Shown here: positions 6,170-8,657 of the stretch, piece by piece
Position numbering within the stretch: the first letter of the stretch is position 1
Layout: each line of letters starts with the position of its first letter
DNA from: Atopobiaceae bacterium
GTDB lineage: Bacteria; Actinomycetota; Coriobacteriia; Coriobacteriales; Atopobiaceae
Assembly: GCA_017510875.1 (NCBI GenBank)
Contig: JAFWLX010000194.1
Coordinates: 1-8,657, forward strand
Direction: 5' to 3'
DNA length: 8,657 bases
Program-made: the position numbers and the translations under genes
The notes under the pieces: generated by a model
Told to the model about the DNA's origin: nothing
Database searches by the model: none
The model's input: only the letters and a program-made list of their open reading frames with translations

Positions 6170-6892
6170 CTATGACATAAGCTCGGAAACGATGGCCTCA
6201 AAGGCGGCAGCAGGGTCATCGGCCTGTGTTATGGGACGTCCCACCACAAGCTTTGAGGCACCTGCCGCAATTGCTGCCGCTGGCGTGGACACGCGCTTCT
6301 GATCTCCTACCTCTGATCCTTGTGGCCTCACACCAGGGCAGACGATGAGCGCATCGGGGCCAAGCAGCTCGCGCATCTGTGCTGCCTCTTGCGGAGAGCA
6401 GACGATGCCGTCAGACCCCGCACCAAGCGCCAGCTTTGCCAGACGCTCGACCTCCTCGGCAACAGGGCAGTTGATGCCAATGGAGGCCAGTGCGTCTTGG
6501 TCCATGCTGGTAAGCACCGATATGGCCACAAGACGGGTACGGTCTCCCCCACGCTCTGCCGCTGCCTCCTCGCAGCCCTTGCGGCCCTCAGAGATCATGT
6601 CAGCGCCACCCAGACCATGAATGGAGAGGATATCAGCCCCGCTCAGCGATGCCGAATATGCGGCACCGCGAATCTGGAAGGGGATGTCGTGGAGCTTAAG
6701 GTCTAGAAACACGCGCAGCCCACGGGCACGCATGTCATCCACAATGGCCGGTCCGTAACGGTAGAAGAGCGTCATGCCCACCTTTACCCACACGGCCTTT
6801 CCCTCAAGCTTTTTGGCAAGCTCAAGTGCAGTCTCGCGGTCGCAGTCTAGCGCCACGATAATGGCGTCACGTGCCTCGGTTTCACTTAGCAT
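6170..6892 (-). CDS. pyrF: Orotidine 5'-phosphate decarboxylase
   Basis: Catalyses the last step of de novo UMP synthesis, OMP to UMP plus CO2. The 240 residues are normal for the class I (short, TIM-barrel) enzyme. The catalytic Asp-Lys-Asp set lies in DLKLHDIP: D64, K66 and D69. The N-terminal VALDCD (13-18) and VKVGM (36-40) supply further substrate contacts, and the phosphate-binding loops are CPGVRP (185-190) and VVGRPIT (216-222). The ATG at 6892 overlaps the end of pyrD by 7 bases and has GGAG 7 bases upstream, so the three pyr genes appear to be one translationally linked unit. I see no clear terminator after it. Confidence 0.97.
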   Translation of the reverse strand: MLSETEARDAIIVALDCDRETALELAKKLEGKAVWVKVGMTLFYRYGPAIVDDMRARGLRVFLDLKLHDIPFQIRGAAYSASLSGADILSIHGLGGADMISEGRKGCEEAAAERGGDRTRLVAISVLTSMDQDALASIGINCPVAEEVERLAKLALGAGSDGIVCSPQEAAQMRELLGPDALIVCPGVRPQGSEVGDQKRVSTPAAAIAAGASKLVVGRPITQADDPAAAFEAIVSELMS

Positions 6893-7812
6893 TCAAATGC
6901 TCCAATCAGCTCGTTGATGTCACTAGCTCCCTGCTCCTGCGCCCATTGCTCAAGCTCGGCCAGGATGCGCGGGGCACAGGTGGGGTCATAGAGATTTGCG
7001 GTGCCAATGGACACGGCCGTGGCGCCTGCCAAGATCATCTCGGCAGCATCTGCTCCGGACGCAACACCCCCTATGCCGCAGAGCGGTATCTTTACTGCGC
7101 GTGCGCATTCCCACACCATGCGCACGGCTATGGCATGGATTGCCGGACCTGACACGCCTGCCGTCGCGCGCGCAAGTCGACTCCGACGCGTGTTCACATC
7201 TATGGACATGCCAGGGATGGTGTTGATGAGCGAAAGCGCATCGGCGCCTGCCGACTCGAGCGCCCGTCCAATCTCGGCCACATCATGGGGCGCCATCTTG
7301 ACGATGACGGGACGTGTGGTATGCGAACGCACGGCAGCCATGACCTCGGCCGCGGCCTGCGGCGTCGCACCCATGGCGGCACCACCCGCCGCAATGTTGG
7401 GGCAAGAGATGTTTACCTCAAAGCCCGAGGCAAAGGGCGCCAGCTCCTCGAAGAGTTGTGTGGCCTGGACGTACTCGTCAATGGAGTGTCCGGCAATCTG
7501 GCAGATAACCTGGCAGCCCTTCTCGCGCAACCCGCTTAGGTAGTCACCGTAGCGCTCCACAAATCCCTTGACGCCTGGGTTTTGCAGGCCTACCGAGTTC
7601 ATGATGGCACCGGGAATCTCGGCTAGACGGGGCACGGGGTTTCCATCCCAAGCCTCAGCCGCCACACCCTTGCAGGTTATGGCACCAAGCGTGGCCCCCA
7701 CGTCATAGAAGCCCTCAAACTGTATGCCATTGCCAAAGGTACCCGAAGCGGTGTTCAGGGGGTTTCTCATCTTTATGCCGCCCAGGTTGACGGCCATGTT
7801 GGGCATGCTCAC
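6886..7812 (-). CDS. pyrD: Dihydroorotate dehydrogenase, type 1B catalytic subunit
   Basis: FMN-containing catalytic subunit that oxidises dihydroorotate to orotate; in type 1B enzymes electrons go through PyrK to NAD+. The 308 residues fit the family. Seen: NTASGTFGNG (20-29), the FMN-contacting TCKGV with K48 (46-50), NSVGLQNPG (72-80), and NISCPNI (134-140) with C137 as the active-site base typical of class 1. INTIPGMSID lies at 196-205, and the phosphate-binding GIGGVASGADAAEMILAG is at 246-263. The adjacent pyrK confirms the 1B type. The start is GTG 7812, overlapping the pyrK stop by 4 bases (GTGA), with GGAGG 7 bases upstream; ATG 7806 is less well placed. The cytoplasmic, NAD-linked form fits an anaerobic life style. 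Confidence 0.96.
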   Translation of the reverse strand: MSMPNMAVNLGGIKMRNPLNTASGTFGNGIQFEGFYDVGATLGAITCKGVAAEAWDGNPVPRLAEIPGAIMNSVGLQNPGVKGFVERYGDYLSGLREKGCQVICQIAGHSIDEYVQATQLFEELAPFASGFEVNISCPNIAAGGAAMGATPQAAAEVMAAVRSHTTRPVIVKMAPHDVAEIGRALESAGADALSLINTIPGMSIDVNTRRSRLARATAGVSGPAIHAIAVRMVWECARAVKIPLCGIGGVASGADAAEMILAGATAVSIGTANLYDPTCAPRILAELEQWAQEQGASDINELIGAFEC

Positions 7813-8609
7813 CAGACCACCTCCGTCGCATCAAAGACCGGTCCGTCCTGGCAGCACAGCGCATAGCCACCGCTTGCCAACTCTACGTTGCAGCAGCTGC
7901 AGGCGCCAAAGCCACACCCCATCATGCGCTCGAGAGATGCCTGGCAGGCAAGTTGATGCTCGGCGGCGATCTTGGCCACGCCGGCCATCATAAGTGCAGC
8001 CCCGCAGGTATACAGCTGGCCATAGCTTTGCTTGTCCAGAAGATCTTGAGTCGCGTCGGTGGTAAAGCCATGCTGACCAAAGCTGCCGTCGTCGGTGCAG
8101 ATGACCAATTGCCCGTCTTCGCCCATCGCGCTGGCCATCGCATCAAGGTCATCGTGCAGAAGCAGCGAGGCCGTACGCACGCCTACAACCATATCGTAGG
8201 GCACACCCTCCCCTGCCAGCATGCCAGCTGCTGCCAGTATAGGCTGAAGGCCAATGCCACCTGCCACGAGCAGCGCACGACCTTCGTTCTTGGGCAGCCA
8301 CCAGCCACGTCCGCAGGGACCCGTAAGCACCGAGGAGTCCCCTTCCCTCATAAGGGACAGGCGCTTTGTGCCCTCGCCCACCACGGCATACAGAAGCTCT
8401 ACCGTGCTATCGTCGGCATTAGCGCATTTGAACGACAGGGGGATCCTTAGGATATGCGAGCCGTCACCTGGCACGGCGAGGTTCATGAACTGCCCCGGCA
8501 TAATCGTGGCTGCCACGCTTGAGCTTATCACCAGGCGCCAGATGCCTTCAGCCGCAGGCTCGTTGCGCAGCACGTCAAATGCATGCTGCGATACCTTGCC
8601 TTGGCTCAT
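7809..8609 (-). CDS. pyrK: Dihydroorotate dehydrogenase electron-transfer subunit PyrK
   Basis: FAD and [2Fe-2S] subunit that carries electrons from PyrD to NAD+ in the type 1B dihydroorotate dehydrogenase. The 266 residues contain a ferredoxin-reductase-like FAD domain with RIPLSF at 55-60 (the family R-x-P-x-S motif), an NAD-binding part starting at LLVAGGIGLQPI (113-124), and TCGAALMM (201-208). The C-terminal cluster-binding segment has C232, C237, C240 and C253 in a C-x4-C-x2-C-x12-C pattern, then QDGPVFDATEVVW, a typical PyrK ending. C239 and C252 are additional cysteines next to the ligands. The ATG at 8609 follows AGGAGG with 4 bases between. pyrD overlaps its stop by 4 bases. The remaining 48 bases of the window show no clear promoter; on the minus strand a TAG at 8635-8633 could end an upstream gene. 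Confidence 0.96.
   Translation of the reverse strand: MSQGKVSQHAFDVLRNEPAAEGIWRLVISSSVAATIMPGQFMNLAVPGDGSHILRIPLSFKCANADDSTVELLYAVVGEGTKRLSLMREGDSSVLTGPCGRGWWLPKNEGRALLVAGGIGLQPILAAAGMLAGEGVPYDMVVGVRTASLLLHDDLDAMASAMGEDGQLVICTDDGSFGQHGFTTDATQDLLDKQSYGQLYTCGAALMMAGVAKIAAEHQLACQASLERMMGCGFGACSCCNVELASGGYALCCQDGPVFDATEVVW
7820..7824 (-). promoter_or_regulatory. Shine-Dalgarno deciding the pyrD start
   Basis: GGAGG on the minus strand, within the last codons of pyrK, 7 bases before GTG 7812. Spacing to the alternative ATG 7806 would be 13 bases, so the GTG is favoured. Confidence 0.6.
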
Positions 8610-8657
8610 CTTGCCTCCTTTTTCGGTACTCTCTAAACCAGAATTGACACATGTCGC

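Noticed and set aside
8643..8648. TTGACA on the plus strand at the window edge
   Set aside because: A perfect -35 hexamer, but the sequence ends before a -10 could be seen and no plus-strand gene is visible.
8633..8657. Possible 3' end of an upstream gene (minus strand, TAG at 8635-8633)
   Set aside because: Only about seven sense codons are visible before the stop and they match nothing I can recognise. A carbamoyl-phosphate synthase or other pyr gene may lie there, but the window does not show it.

Overview
The window holds nine protein genes, all on the minus strand, so transcription runs from high to low coordinates. I see no RNA genes, insertion sequences, CRISPR arrays or phage genes. 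An actinobacterial-type integration host factor (mIHF) sits directly before gmk and rpoZ, as is usual in Actinobacteria. The pyrimidine genes are the PyrK/PyrD type 1B pair common in anaerobes, and a ComEA/ComEC pair is also present. Together with GC-rich coding sequence this points to an anaerobic or microaerophilic member of the class Coriobacteriia (Olsenella/Atopobium/Collinsella-like). That placement is an inference from gene content, not from a database comparison.

The layout in transcription order has three blocks. (1) pyrK-pyrD-pyrF (8609 to 6170) overlap by 4 and 7 bases and encode the last steps of de novo UMP synthesis: oxidation of dihydroorotate by an NAD-linked flavoprotein pair, then decarboxylation of OMP. 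(2) After about 316 bases of AT-richer intergenic DNA comes mIHF-gmk-rpoZ-thiI (5853 to 3433), with a 1-base overlap, a 14-base overlap and a 3-base gap. It encodes a nucleoid protein, guanylate kinase, RNA polymerase omega and the tRNA 4-thiouridine synthase. (3) After a 145-base gap comes comEA-comEC (3287 to 62), overlapping by 8 bases, which encode the DNA receptor and the membrane channel of natural transformation. A hairpin at 11-28 may end this unit.

The coding content is mostly core metabolism and information processing. The two places worth a closer look are non-coding. One is a near-perfect 10-bp hairpin in the comEA leader that contains the apparent ribosome binding site and is followed by four U residues just before the start codon. 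The other is a 14-bp perfect palindrome with a third, helically phased half-site in front of the mIHF operon. I found no clearly undescribed multi-gene system. Several starts were moved from the longest open frame on the basis of Shine-Dalgarno spacing and family length (comEC, rpoZ, mIHF); gmk and pyrD start with GTG.
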